Below are positions 42,041-50,836 of a DNA stretch of 64,000 nucleotides, piece after piece. The stretch is from Candidatus Acidulodesulfobacterium acidiphilum (GTDB lineage Bacteria; SZUA-79; Acidulodesulfobacterales; Acidulodesulfobacteraceae). The translations under genes were made by a program, and so were the position numbers. Location of the stretch: NCBI GenBank assembly GCA_008534395.1, contig SHMQ01000005.1, forward strand, positions 1-64,000. The letters are read 5' to 3'. The notes under the pieces are model-generated. The model had not been told where the DNA came from, did not search any database, and saw nothing but the letters and a program-made list of their open reading frames with translations. How positions within the stretch are numbered: the first letter of the stretch is position 1; each line of letters starts with the position of its first letter.

Positions 42041-42346
42041 CTACTTACTTTTACTATTTTCGAGTTGTTTCAGAATAGCATTTCCTTCTCTAACGGCTTC
42101 TGCTATGGAGTCTTTAATTACGGTTTCTAAGTTCTTTATTCTTTTGTTTTTATTTTTAAGCTTCGCGCCTATCTCTTTATATTCCCTAAACAAGTCGGTA
42201 GGCATAATTTCAAGAATAATCCTAACGGTTCCAGAAATATCCAAATTAAACTCCGCTCTGGATTTCTGTAAGGACTTAAATAAATCCGGTGAAACCCTTA
42301 TCGATATATTTTTACTTTTCCCCTGTCCTTCGTTTTGACGCGCCAT
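42041..42346 (-). CDS. RHH-coiled-coil DNA-binding protein
   Basis: The 101-residue protein has an RHH-like N-terminal half (ISIRVSPDLFKSLQKSRAEF) and a C-terminal coiled coil (AKLKNKNKRIKNLETVIKD). It overlaps the preceding gene by 35 bases. It is probably a plasmid copy-control, partition or mobilisation accessory protein. Confidence 0.5.
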   Translation of the reverse strand: MARQNEGQGKSKNISIRVSPDLFKSLQKSRAEFNLDISGTVRIILEIMPTDLFREYKEIGAKLKNKNKRIKNLETVIKDSIAEAVREGNAILKQLENSKSK

Positions 42347-42593
42347 TTTTATTCTTGTTTTTAACGGAAGATTTTTCTTTTCTCGTGCCGGCTGTCTTTA
42401 GTTTTTCTTTTTTGAGCAATTTAATTTGTTTTTCTATCTCTTTAAGTCCTTTTTCAAAGCGTTGCTCCAAAACCGCCCTCATAGAAAAACGCTCGCCGTT
42501 CTTTCTGGCATCTTCACGTTCAGCTTCTATTATCTTTAATTCTTCCGGCGTTAGCTTTACTTTAATAAGAACCTTTTCCGATTTTTCTGTCAT
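42312..42593 (-). CDS. MobC/RHH-like accessory protein
   Basis: The 93-residue protein begins with KVLIKVKLTPEELKIIEAER, an RHH-type strand-helix, followed by a basic helical C-terminus (KNKNKNGASKRRTGEK). Such proteins help mobilise plasmids. It lies between two other small RHH-type genes. Confidence 0.5.
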   Translation of the reverse strand: MTEKSEKVLIKVKLTPEELKIIEAEREDARKNGERFSMRAVLEQRFEKGLKEIEKQIKLLKKEKLKTAGTRKEKSSVKNKNKNGASKRRTGEK

Positions 42594-42601
42594 ACTGAAC
42601 C

Positions 42602-42910
42602 TTATAATTTTCCAAAACCGACGTGGATGACAACGGAAGCGTTTAGTTCGCGGCCGTTTATTTCATATCCTTCAAGATCGTTAACCATAGCCTTATATTT
42701 ATCGAACAATTCCCTTTTAATTTGCACATTCAAACAGGTAGTAGCCTCAACCTTTTTTTTAAATCCGCCCATCATAACATCTTCTATAGTAATATCAAGA
42801 CCCAAACTCTTAATCTGTTTTCTCAAATTATCGACTTTTTCCCTATCCATGTAAATCCGAACGGGAACTTTTCGTTTTTTAATTTTTTTATGTATTGTGA
42901 AAGTTTCCAT
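42602..42910 (-). CDS. Small RHH-like protein, first gene divergent from helicase
   Basis: The 102-residue protein shows two strand-helix-helix-like stretches (VPVRIYMDREKVDNLRKQIK and CLNVQIKRELFDKYKAMV). It is the first gene of a three-gene set and is divergent from the SNF2-type helicase across a 50-base double promoter, so autoregulation is plausible. Confidence 0.5.
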   Translation of the reverse strand: METFTIHKKIKKRKVPVRIYMDREKVDNLRKQIKSLGLDITIEDVMMGGFKKKVEATTCLNVQIKRELFDKYKAMVNDLEGYEINGRELNASVVIHVGFGKL

Positions 42911-42917
42911 AACTAAG

Positions 42918-42986
42918 ATTTATATAATATCATTTTGTGCGATATTGTCAACTTGTATTGACATAATTTCTTAAAAATGTTAATTA
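42918..42986. promoter_or_regulatory. Divergent promoters with TGTCAA/TTGACA inverted repeat
   Basis: TGTCAA-N6-TTGACA (42946-42963) gives back-to-back -35 boxes. On the plus strand TTGACA, a 17-base spacer shared with other copies (TAATTTCTTAAAAATGT) and TAATTA place the start near the ATG at 42995, leaderless. On the minus strand TTGACA, 16 bases and TATTAT serve the gene at 42602-42910. Confidence 0.7.
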
Positions 42987-42994
42987 TATAGCTT

Positions 42995-44593
42995 ATGGTA
43001 AGACTTTTGACGGACGGAAAATATCTGATAATACTATTCAAATTCGATAAGGACATTATTAACTTTATTAAAGAAAAATTACCAATAGCGGCCTACGATC
43101 CTTCCCGGAAAAAATGGATAACGCCACTTACCCTTGACGCTTTTTATAGAGTCAGGAAGGTATTCCCCGATAGCTGCATAGATTCATCCTTAAGCAATTA
43201 TAATTGGGAAGAATCGGATAAAAATATCCCAATAATATATACCCCTCCTGCTTCATTTAAGCCGTGGAAACATCAAATCACAACATTCGAGACTTGTATT
43301 AAAAACAAGCAATGGGGCGTCTTTAATTATATGAGGACAGGCAAAACACTTACCGTGTTAATGGTTCTCGACTATTTATTTAAAGCCGGTAAGATTAGAA
43401 AGGCAATAATAATAGCCCCTTCTAGAGTTATACCATTAGGATGGCAACAAGACGCAACAGAACATTTTCCATGGCTTATGCCTGAATTAATCAAAAAAAA
43501 GAAAATATTATCGGAAACTGGTGTTTTTATAATAAATTGGGAAATGATTAAGTTATTCGACACTATAAAATTTGATTTCGATGCTGTAATAATAGATGAA
43601 TCGGCTAAAATAAGAAATACTGCAACAAAACGTTTTATGGTTTTAAGGAAATACCTGCCGACAAAATATACTTATATATTATCAGGCATACCGGCGCCAA
43701 ACACGCCCTTAGAATATTTCGCTCAATTTTATATAATGGACGGCGGCAAAACCTTCGGAGTAAATCAATACGAATTTTTAAAAGAGCATGCGGTAAAAGG
43801 AAAATACAAATGGTACGTAACCAAGGACGGATTCCGAAAAATAAAGGAAAAAGTGGTCTCCAGGTCAATAAGATTTGAGCTTAGAGACTGCATAGACTTA
43901 ATGCCCAACACAATTCTTTACAGGGAAGTCGAATTAGATCCGGAGCATTATTCTGCATATAAGACATTATTAGATGAAAATAAGCTGATGATGAGCTCCG
44001 GCGAAATAACCATATCAAACATTTTAACTAAAACAGGGAAACTTCTTCAAGCCGCTTCCGGATACGTTTACGCAAATAAGAATACCTATACCCTATCCAA
44101 ATCAAACGGTAAAGTAGAAGCGCTCAAAGAGATTTTCGAAGAAGAGATAGGCAAAAACGCCCAGGTCATATTATACGCCTATTATAAAGCCCAAATAGAA
44201 CATATATATCAGGAACTGTCTAAAGAATATACCATAAGTCTCGCTTACGGAGATTCGCATTCGAAACTCGATTTAGAAAGATTTCTCCACGGTTCAAACC
44301 AAATTCTTTTAGCAAATCCTGAATCCATAGGGTATGGACTCACATTTACGAACGCCGAAGGAACAATTTGGTTTGCCCCTATCTATGATTATGAAATATT
44401 CGACCAGGCCAGAATCAGAATAATGGGAGCAAGCCAAAAAAAGCCGACATGGGAAATGTTTATGTATGCCAAAGATACTGTCGAACTCAAGATATATCAA
44501 GGGCTTATAGCAAAAAAGAACATATCAGACATAGTTTTAAACGCGGTTAAAAACAAAGATATTAAAAAAAGACTTGAGGGGTTATATCAATAA
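42995..44593 (+). CDS. SNF2/superfamily 2 helicase, phage type
   Basis: The 532-residue protein has an N-terminal HARP-like region (WITPLTLDAF) and helicase motifs FNYMRTGKTLT (Walker A, ~110-120), IIDESAKIRN (Walker B, ~199-208), LSGIPAPN and, near the end, QARIRIMGASQKK (motif VI). It resembles the SNF2-like helicases of phages and plasmids that work at replication forks. No Shine-Dalgarno is present; the ATG coincides with the predicted transcription start. Its stop overlaps the start of the primase gene. Confidence 0.8.
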   Translation: MVRLLTDGKYLIILFKFDKDIINFIKEKLPIAAYDPSRKKWITPLTLDAFYRVRKVFPDSCIDSSLSNYNWEESDKNIPIIYTPPASFKPWKHQITTFETCIKNKQWGVFNYMRTGKTLTVLMVLDYLFKAGKIRKAIIIAPSRVIPLGWQQDATEHFPWLMPELIKKKKILSETGVFIINWEMIKLFDTIKFDFDAVIIDESAKIRNTATKRFMVLRKYLPTKYTYILSGIPAPNTPLEYFAQFYIMDGGKTFGVNQYEFLKEHAVKGKYKWYVTKDGFRKIKEKVVSRSIRFELRDCIDLMPNTILYREVELDPEHYSAYKTLLDENKLMMSSGEITISNILTKTGKLLQAASGYVYANKNTYTLSKSNGKVEALKEIFEEEIGKNAQVILYAYYKAQIEHIYQELSKEYTISLAYGDSHSKLDLERFLHGSNQILLANPESIGYGLTFTNAEGTIWFAPIYDYEIFDQARIRIMGASQKKPTWEMFMYAKDTVELKIYQGLIAKKNISDIVLNAVKNKDIKKRLEGLYQ

Positions 44594-46176
44594 TGGCATA
44601 TATAGACATAGCCGAAAAATATTTAGAATTTAAAAAAATAGGTAAAAATTATTTTGCTCTTTGTCCATTCCACGATGAAAAAACGCGTTCATTTCAACTT
44701 AATCCGGAAAACGGATTATGGCGCTGCCACGGCTGCAACTCCTCCGGGAATATTTTTCAACTTATAGAAAAAATGGAAAGCGTTAATTTTCCTGAATCCG
44801 TAGAGATAGCTAAAAATTATGGAATAGACCCTCCTGCAGGATTTAAAGAACGGCCGCAAAAAAACATACAAAAGAAAGAAAGAAGCGAAGGATTAAAACA
44901 AGAATATATACAGGGGGCTAATGAAGCGGATAAAAGATTGCTGACCGAGACCGAGAAAAAAGAAGGGTCAAACTCTACAGAAAAAAGACGTTTAATGCCA
45001 AAAAAAAATGAAAAAAAGACGGCGATATATACCTACGACAACGAAAAGGGCGAAATAGTATTCGAAAAAGAAAAATGGGAGTCTTTTTCGGAAAACGGTG
45101 TAAGAACGGGCAAAAGGTTTATAGTATACCATTTTGAAGGAGCGAAAAGAATTATAGGCATCGGAGATAACAAACAAATCCTATACAAAATTAACGAGAT
45201 AACCGCAAAAGATATAAGCACCATAGGTATATGCGAGGGAGAAAAAGACGTGGACAATCTCTATAAATCGGTTCATATTCCAAATACTGCATGGACGACT
45301 AATTCGGCCGGAGCGCTCCACTGGGACGAAAGATTTAACAAATATTTTCTTGGCAAAAACGTCCTCATATTCGAAGATAACGACGACGCAGGCCGGAACC
45401 GAACGGAAAAAATCAAGGCGGAACTTACGCCGGTTGCTAAAAATATTAAGGTAATAACTTTTTCAGAACTAGAGCCTCACGGCGACGTGAGCGACTATCT
45501 TGAAATAAACGGATGCGAAAGGCTCATCGAAAAAATAACAGGCAGCGATAGCAGAGAGGAAACTAATCAAAAACAAGAAATACCGCCGGAGACATCCAAA
45601 AAAACAGAACTTAAAAACATAGACCTCTTAGGGCTTAGGTTCTTAAAAGACAGAAGGGAATATGTGTTTAAGGAGATAATACCCCTAAAAAAAGGGGAAG
45701 CCAACATTATATTGAATTCCAATATAGAATTTTTGTGCTACGCCGCGCTACTGCTGTCTAATGGTTTTAGAACGGTATTCCTGACAGAATTCAAAGAGGA
45801 AGACGTAATGCTTTATCTTAAAAACATATATACAAGGATGAAGAATAAACCGCATAATAATTTCAAAATAGGTTCGCCTAATTCTGAAATTCCGGAAGAT
45901 ACAGAGATGATAGTTTCTACGGAATATATGGAGCTATCAGGAATAACTTCGGTATGCCCGCCGCACAAAGAACGCAAATATATCCCTGATTATATTTTTA
46001 AAAACAATGAACTATACGATAAATTCGGCAGACGAGTACTTACGGTAAGAAATTTAAAAGGAACTGGGGCAATCACGTCCGAGCCCGCCAATTTTAACGT
46101 CGATGCGAATAAAGAAGTAAAGTTCCTTTTCTTAAATAAAATATTTAAAAAGTCATTTAAACGGCGAAACGGATAG
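44593..46176 (+). CDS. CHC2 zinc-finger/TOPRIM primase-like protein
   Basis: The 527-residue protein has a zinc finger (Cys24, His27, Cys45, Cys48; CPFHDEKTRSF) and TOPRIM motifs CEGEKD (214-219) and FEDNDDAGR (~260-268). A C-terminal RecA-like region (~345-500) has recognisable strands, but Walker A is replaced by a LNSNIEF-like sequence, so ATP binding is probably lost. It resembles plasmid/phage primases that pair with a separate helicase, here the coupled SNF2-type gene. The last 20 bases overlap the convergent HelD-like gene. Confidence 0.75.
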   Translation: MAYIDIAEKYLEFKKIGKNYFALCPFHDEKTRSFQLNPENGLWRCHGCNSSGNIFQLIEKMESVNFPESVEIAKNYGIDPPAGFKERPQKNIQKKERSEGLKQEYIQGANEADKRLLTETEKKEGSNSTEKRRLMPKKNEKKTAIYTYDNEKGEIVFEKEKWESFSENGVRTGKRFIVYHFEGAKRIIGIGDNKQILYKINEITAKDISTIGICEGEKDVDNLYKSVHIPNTAWTTNSAGALHWDERFNKYFLGKNVLIFEDNDDAGRNRTEKIKAELTPVAKNIKVITFSELEPHGDVSDYLEINGCERLIEKITGSDSREETNQKQEIPPETSKKTELKNIDLLGLRFLKDRREYVFKEIIPLKKGEANIILNSNIEFLCYAALLLSNGFRTVFLTEFKEEDVMLYLKNIYTRMKNKPHNNFKIGSPNSEIPEDTEMIVSTEYMELSGITSVCPPHKERKYIPDYIFKNNELYDKFGRRVLTVRNLKGTGAITSEPANFNVDANKEVKFLFLNKIFKKSFKRRNG

Positions 46177-48718
46177 TCTTAGAATCTTTGAAATCTTCCA
46201 TTATTTCATTTACGAACGCTGACCGGCCGCTCGATTTGCAATATAAATAAACCCCTTTCTTTGCCCGGGTAACCGCAACATAAAACAGCCTGCGTTCTTC
46301 GGCAAACGGAAAATCTTCAATTCCATATGCCACAAGAGACAAGATAGAATCATTCACTATTTCAGACGGTATTACGCCCTTATCCGCCATTAAAAGAAAA
46401 ACGTAATCGGATTCAAGTCCTTTGTAATAATGTATGGTTTCGCCCTTAACCGCACCGTTGTACTTCGTAATTATTCCGGACACCCTATCTCCATATATGC
46501 TGTCTTTTTTCCTTTCATACTTGCGATGATACCTGTTAGCAAGGAAAACCACTTTATTGCCGGTTTTAATAATATTTTCCATATCACCCTCTACTGTTTC
46601 AAAAAGATGATTTTCATCGTTATAACTTTTTACTATAAAAGAGTCCTCGGTATGACCGTTTCCAGCTACGATGTTCTTTCTTATTTGATTGGGGTTTTTA
46701 GATATAAACCGCGATGACACATCTATTATACCTTTGCTGCACCTGTAAGTTTTGGTGAGATAGTTGGTGGACGAACCTGATCCTGACGCAAATTCCTTTT
46801 CAAATTCGTACATATATTTGATATCGGAACCGGCAAAGCCGTTAATAGCCTGATAATCATCCCCTACGGCAAAAAGTTTCATTTCCGGATTTGATGCAAG
46901 CAGAGCTTTTATCATATTAGCCCTTCCCAGCGAAACATCCTGAAATTCATCGACCAAAAGAAACTTATATTTTGAATTGTCGCAGTTTATTAATGGAACG
47001 GCTTTTATTATCATATCCTGGTAATCTATCAAACTGTTTGATTCCAAGTAATTTTTATAACGGTCATATACATATTTAAAAATGCTAAAAAACAAGGTAT
47101 CTCTATCCCTTTTATATCCGACAGGCATACCGGCTATCTTTTTATCGATATCTTTATAACTTAAGCCTTTTTCCTTAAAGTTCTTAAGGAATGACAGTAT
47201 TATCTCCGAAAAACGTCCGGATTCTTCCGATTTAGCTATTGCGGCATTTATCTCTTTAACTGACATTAATTTCAATACAAGGCCTTTACTCTCAAGGAAA
47301 TTTCGAATAAGAAAAAATACTTTTCCAGCTTTAAACATGGCGCTCGTGGTTTCAAAAAGTTCGGTCCCATTGCGTTTATGGACGTCTCTTTTAATATTCA
47401 TATCTTTAAGATATTTTTCGCCGAATACCGACCTGCCGTTACCGTCCACGGCAAAATGTTCATGATAGATATTTATATCCGGATAGTAGAAGTCCGGAAC
47501 ATAAGACACGGATTCCCCTTCCTCGCTTATTACGTCGAACGGGTACGGTCTTTCGTAAACATAATTTATGCCGTTTATAAACAGAAAATTAGCTATCGAG
47601 AGCTCTTCATACGACCTGACGCATTCGCCCTTGATAGTCTTAAAATGCGTCTTGTCCCTAAAAAGCTTCCTGTCGCGCTTTACTTCCGCGGCATATTTTT
47701 TATAATCTTCATAGGAATACTTATCTATAACGTCTTTGGCATAGACTGTTACAAAATTGATATAATCTCTCAAAAAACCGGTATCTCTGGATTTAAGGTC
47801 ATCAATTATCTTGGCTATAACGTAGTCGGTTTTACTTTCCACTTTAACTCCGGAACCAAGCATTTTTTTGCCGTATGAATGAAACGTATGGACATTTCTG
47901 GATACGCCTTTAATAGCATTTATTCCTGATATTTTATTCTTTATTTCTTCCCTGACGCTACTATTAAATACAAGGGGTAAAATATCGGTAGGTTCGCAGA
48001 TGCCCTTAAGGATTATATAGCCTATCTTACCGACGAGAGTGGAAGTTTTTCCCGAGCCTGCGGCCGCTATAAGAAGATTTCTGTCTTCATTGATAATTAT
48101 AGCCCTCTGTTGTTCTTTGGAATAAGGATACCCGCCGAAAGTTCTGAAAAAATCCGCATAATGCACAATTTCCTCTTCTATGAAGCGCTCGTTTCTCTCG
48201 CTGACGGCTTTTAGGACATTATCTGCGCAACCGGCAATATCCATAATGCGATTTATCCTGCGTATCAAATCTTTGTCTTTAAATACATTAAAACAGGCGT
48301 CGGATGCAAGGGAAGCGCAATACTCATTTAATTTTGCATATTTTAGCCCGAGTTGCCTGATATCATATCTTGCAACATATTTGTCCGAAGAAAGCAATCC
48401 ATTAAAATCTTGCTCTATATCGTCCATACCGTATTTTTGCAGATTTTTCACATAATAGTTCTTTATAACCTTGGCAAGAGCCAAAATAAAACCGTTAACC
48501 GATTTTTTATTCAGAAAACGAAGAGTTATATATATGTTAGGGGTGCTAATAATCACTGAATCGAAAAACGAGAAATGTTTCAGTTCTACCCTTGTTATAT
48601 GGGTAAGACTTATACTGCGGGTCGTGTTTCCTGATTTAAATAGAATCCCTTTACTATCCAGAAATAGAGCCTGCCTTAAAAACAGATTAAACAAAATAAA
48701 AGGTTTAAGCGTATACAT
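46157..48718 (-). CDS. HelD-like (helicase IV) UvrD-family helicase with inserted nuclease domain
   Basis: The 853-residue protein has an N-terminal PH-like region, Walker A LIAAAGSGKTST (~216-227), NVHTFHSYGK near 275, LLVDEFQDVS near 586 and a C-terminal YKGLESDYVFLL...FYVAVTRAKKGV. Between residues ~365 and 465 an insertion reads EELSIANFLF, YVPDFYYPD, YHEHFAVDG, GTELFETTSAM, the pattern of a PD-(D/E)XK or VSR-type nuclease. Such helicase-nucleases act in DNA repair or defence. It is convergent with the primase gene. Confidence 0.82.
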   Translation of the reverse strand: MYTLKPFILFNLFLRQALFLDSKGILFKSGNTTRSISLTHITRVELKHFSFFDSVIISTPNIYITLRFLNKKSVNGFILALAKVIKNYYVKNLQKYGMDDIEQDFNGLLSSDKYVARYDIRQLGLKYAKLNEYCASLASDACFNVFKDKDLIRRINRIMDIAGCADNVLKAVSERNERFIEEEIVHYADFFRTFGGYPYSKEQQRAIIINEDRNLLIAAAGSGKTSTLVGKIGYIILKGICEPTDILPLVFNSSVREEIKNKISGINAIKGVSRNVHTFHSYGKKMLGSGVKVESKTDYVIAKIIDDLKSRDTGFLRDYINFVTVYAKDVIDKYSYEDYKKYAAEVKRDRKLFRDKTHFKTIKGECVRSYEELSIANFLFINGINYVYERPYPFDVISEEGESVSYVPDFYYPDINIYHEHFAVDGNGRSVFGEKYLKDMNIKRDVHKRNGTELFETTSAMFKAGKVFFLIRNFLESKGLVLKLMSVKEINAAIAKSEESGRFSEIILSFLKNFKEKGLSYKDIDKKIAGMPVGYKRDRDTLFFSIFKYVYDRYKNYLESNSLIDYQDMIIKAVPLINCDNSKYKFLLVDEFQDVSLGRANMIKALLASNPEMKLFAVGDDYQAINGFAGSDIKYMYEFEKEFASGSGSSTNYLTKTYRCSKGIIDVSSRFISKNPNQIRKNIVAGNGHTEDSFIVKSYNDENHLFETVEGDMENIIKTGNKVVFLANRYHRKYERKKDSIYGDRVSGIITKYNGAVKGETIHYYKGLESDYVFLLMADKGVIPSEIVNDSILSLVAYGIEDFPFAEERRLFYVAVTRAKKGVYLYCKSSGRSAFVNEIMEDFKDSKTIRFAV

Positions 48719-48791
48719 GGCTACGGTTTCCTTTTGTTGAAATAATTATTTTTATGTATGGAAACGAGATTTTTCATTTTTAACCTCTTAT

Positions 48792-48823
48792 TAGATTCTA
48801 ATAAGATTCTTATAAGAATCTAA
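48792..48823. terminator. Palindrome between DUF4238 and HelD-like genes
   Basis: AGATTCTTATAAGAATCT is a perfect 18-base palindrome, flanked by TTAGATTCT and AGAATCTAA. It lies after the DUF4238 stop and before the HelD-like start; it could be a terminator or a regulator site. Confidence 0.45.
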
Positions 48824-48857
48824 ATTTCATTTAATTCCTAAATATACAACAAATATA

Positions 48858-49814
48858 TTAACCATGATTTTTCTTAAGCAATTCTTCTACTTTTAATTCA
48901 TTAATTTCAGGACGAAAATCTTTATATTTTTTAACAAGGTCATAAATACTTTGCGCCTTAAAATGGCAATAAATATGCCGACCAGCAAATTTAACAATAT
49001 AATAATTGAATTTTTTAGCTATTTGATTTGTTCTTTTTTTAAAATTCATTTTCATGAAATCGGAATTAGAAGAACCCCAGATACAGTAATCTTTAGATAA
49101 TGGCATTATGTAAGTTTTCTTATTCTTACTTTTTTCGTAAATATATATAAACGGATAATCGCTCGTTAAAAATTTATATTCTCCTACAGGACCAATAACC
49201 CGCCAATAAGCTCTCTGAAAATCTTGATTAAAATTATCTTGCATTAAGATTAACCACATAAGAGACTCCTGTTTATCTACCTCATAGCGCCCATCTATGT
49301 TAATATATTTTTGCCTTTCCGTTTCTATTTCTTCATCGCTAAACCTTATATTATAACCATTCTTGCGACGATTATTTATATACTCGCGAAAAATTTCTTT
49401 ATCTTTTGCTTTTAAGGCAATTTCTTTAATAATTGTATTTGCAATAGGCTTAATCATATTTCTTGTTGTTGGTGTCCTAATGGCCATCGTTACAAGAAAA
49501 TCGGAAACAAAAGTTGAAAATTCGTTATCGGCTAATTTTTGTCCGCCAATAATTTTCTCCAACAATAGGGCGGCATTACTTTCTTTTTCCGCAAATATGT
49601 TTTCTATTGTTTCGGAATCTGTAGTACCATCTGGCAATTTTACGGTATATCCGTGTTTTTCATATCCTATAGCAGCAGGCGAAACTCCTGTCAAAACTTC
49701 ACTATAACTTTCTGTTTTATCCTTTGAATAAACACATAGCTTACCTGACGTATCCGTAAAACCTTTTAAATAAAATATTGGTATATAATGGTGTTTTCTT
49801 TTAGGGTTATTCAT
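48858..49814 (-). CDS. DUF4238 protein
   Basis: The 318-residue protein starts KRKHHYIPIFYLKGFTD, the defining N-terminal motif of DUF4238. It later has LTSDYPFIYI near 215 and TYIMPLSKDYCIW near 232. The family is widespread in mobile elements with no proven activity; a nuclease or defence role is often suspected. Flanked by integrase and helicase genes. Confidence 0.8.
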   Translation of the reverse strand: MNNPKRKHHYIPIFYLKGFTDTSGKLCVYSKDKTESYSEVLTGVSPAAIGYEKHGYTVKLPDGTTDSETIENIFAEKESNAALLLEKIIGGQKLADNEFSTFVSDFLVTMAIRTPTTRNMIKPIANTIIKEIALKAKDKEIFREYINNRRKNGYNIRFSDEEIETERQKYINIDGRYEVDKQESLMWLILMQDNFNQDFQRAYWRVIGPVGEYKFLTSDYPFIYIYEKSKNKKTYIMPLSKDYCIWGSSNSDFMKMNFKKRTNQIAKKFNYYIVKFAGRHIYCHFKAQSIYDLVKKYKDFRPEINELKVEELLKKNHG

Positions 49815-49832
49815 TTTAAATATAGAGCAAAT

Positions 49833-50486
49833 TTATTTATATATACTTAGATTGTTTTTCGAATTAACCTTTCCGATAGCTTCTTCCATATCTTTATTGC
49901 TGAATTTCAAATAAACCAAAGTACTGTTTATGTTGGCGTGTCCCAGAAAGTTCTTGATATGCATGAAATTTACGTTGTCATCCGCTAAATGTATTGCCCT
50001 GGTATGCCTCAAAACATGTATATGCGCCCTATCTTTGTATCCGGCGCCTAATATTCTTATCACAAATTTCTTAAAGGCTTTATCCGCCGCCCGTGCAGTT
50101 ATGGGCATATCCTTTTTCGCAAAAATATATTCTCCACTATATTCAATATGCCTGGCAAGTATCATGGAAAGCAATTTCGATGAAACAGGGAGCATTTTAT
50201 AAAGTTTTCTTCTTTGTTTAAGAATAGGAAGCCTCACCCTCGAACCTTTTACGTCCACGTCGGCATACTTAACCGAAAGCGTTTCCGAAACCCTGGAGCC
50301 GGTTTCATAAATAAACAAAAAAAGCAGCTGATAAAATTCGTTGTCGATTCCAGATAGCAGCTTATCCAATTCATCAGCATATAGAAACTTAATAGTTTCG
50401 TCCGGCTTTTTAAAATTAGTCTTACTTAGGGTTATTTTGCCGTCTTTTTTGACCTCTTCGTATATAATAACGTCGTTCATTTTCAC
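49833..50486 (-). CDS. Tyrosine recombinase, catalytic domain only
   Basis: The 217-residue protein contains the catalytic set: Arg65 (ETGSRVSE), HVLRH at 157-161, LGHANINST with His183, and Tyr192. Its core-binding N-terminal domain is short (~30 residues), unlike typical integrases of ~300+. It could resolve plasmid multimers (Xer-like) or integrate/excise the element at tRNA 3' ends such as those at 8.9 and 20.2 kb. The start overlaps the cytochrome gene stop by four bases. Confidence 0.85.
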   Translation of the reverse strand: MKMNDVIIYEEVKKDGKITLSKTNFKKPDETIKFLYADELDKLLSGIDNEFYQLLFLFIYETGSRVSETLSVKYADVDVKGSRVRLPILKQRRKLYKMLPVSSKLLSMILARHIEYSGEYIFAKKDMPITARAADKAFKKFVIRILGAGYKDRAHIHVLRHTRAIHLADDNVNFMHIKNFLGHANINSTLVYLKFSNKDMEEAIGKVNSKNNLSIYK

Positions 50487-50836
50487 TTTCCTTCCACTAA
50501 CGAATTAAGATAATATGCCACGTCTTTTACCTGAGCGTTCGTCAAAATCTCCGAACAAACCGTATCCATCTTACAAGAACGTATAACTTTCATTGTTTCT
50601 TTTATGGTCAAATGCCTGTTGCCGAAATCGTAAAGCGAATCTATCCCGCGAATGTTTTTGTCTTTAATAAGAGAATGGCACCTTAGGCATCCGGATTTAA
50701 TAAATATAGCCCTGCCGTTTTTTATTGCCTTATCCGCCGTGTTTTGATTTGCATCCGCCCGCAGAGTCGCGGGAAATAAAAAGAATACAAACATTAACAT
50801 AATTACTGCAATAATAATATTTTTGCGGTCGTTCAA
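50483..50836 (-). CDS. Exported monoheme cytochrome c
   Basis: The 117-residue protein has a signal peptide (residues 7-27) and the heme motif CLRCH (50-54) followed by SLIKDK. Downstream helices (LTNAQVKDVAYYLNSL) match the class I cytochrome c C-terminus. A Met ligand is likely near MDTV. It would carry electrons in the periplasm. An electron carrier between a prepilin peptidase and an integrase gene, with overlapping reading frames on both sides, is unusual. Confidence 0.85.
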   Translation of the reverse strand: MNDRKNIIIAVIMLMFVFFLFPATLRADANQNTADKAIKNGRAIFIKSGCLRCHSLIKDKNIRGIDSLYDFGNRHLTIKETMKVIRSCKMDTVCSEILTNAQVKDVAYYLNSLVEGK

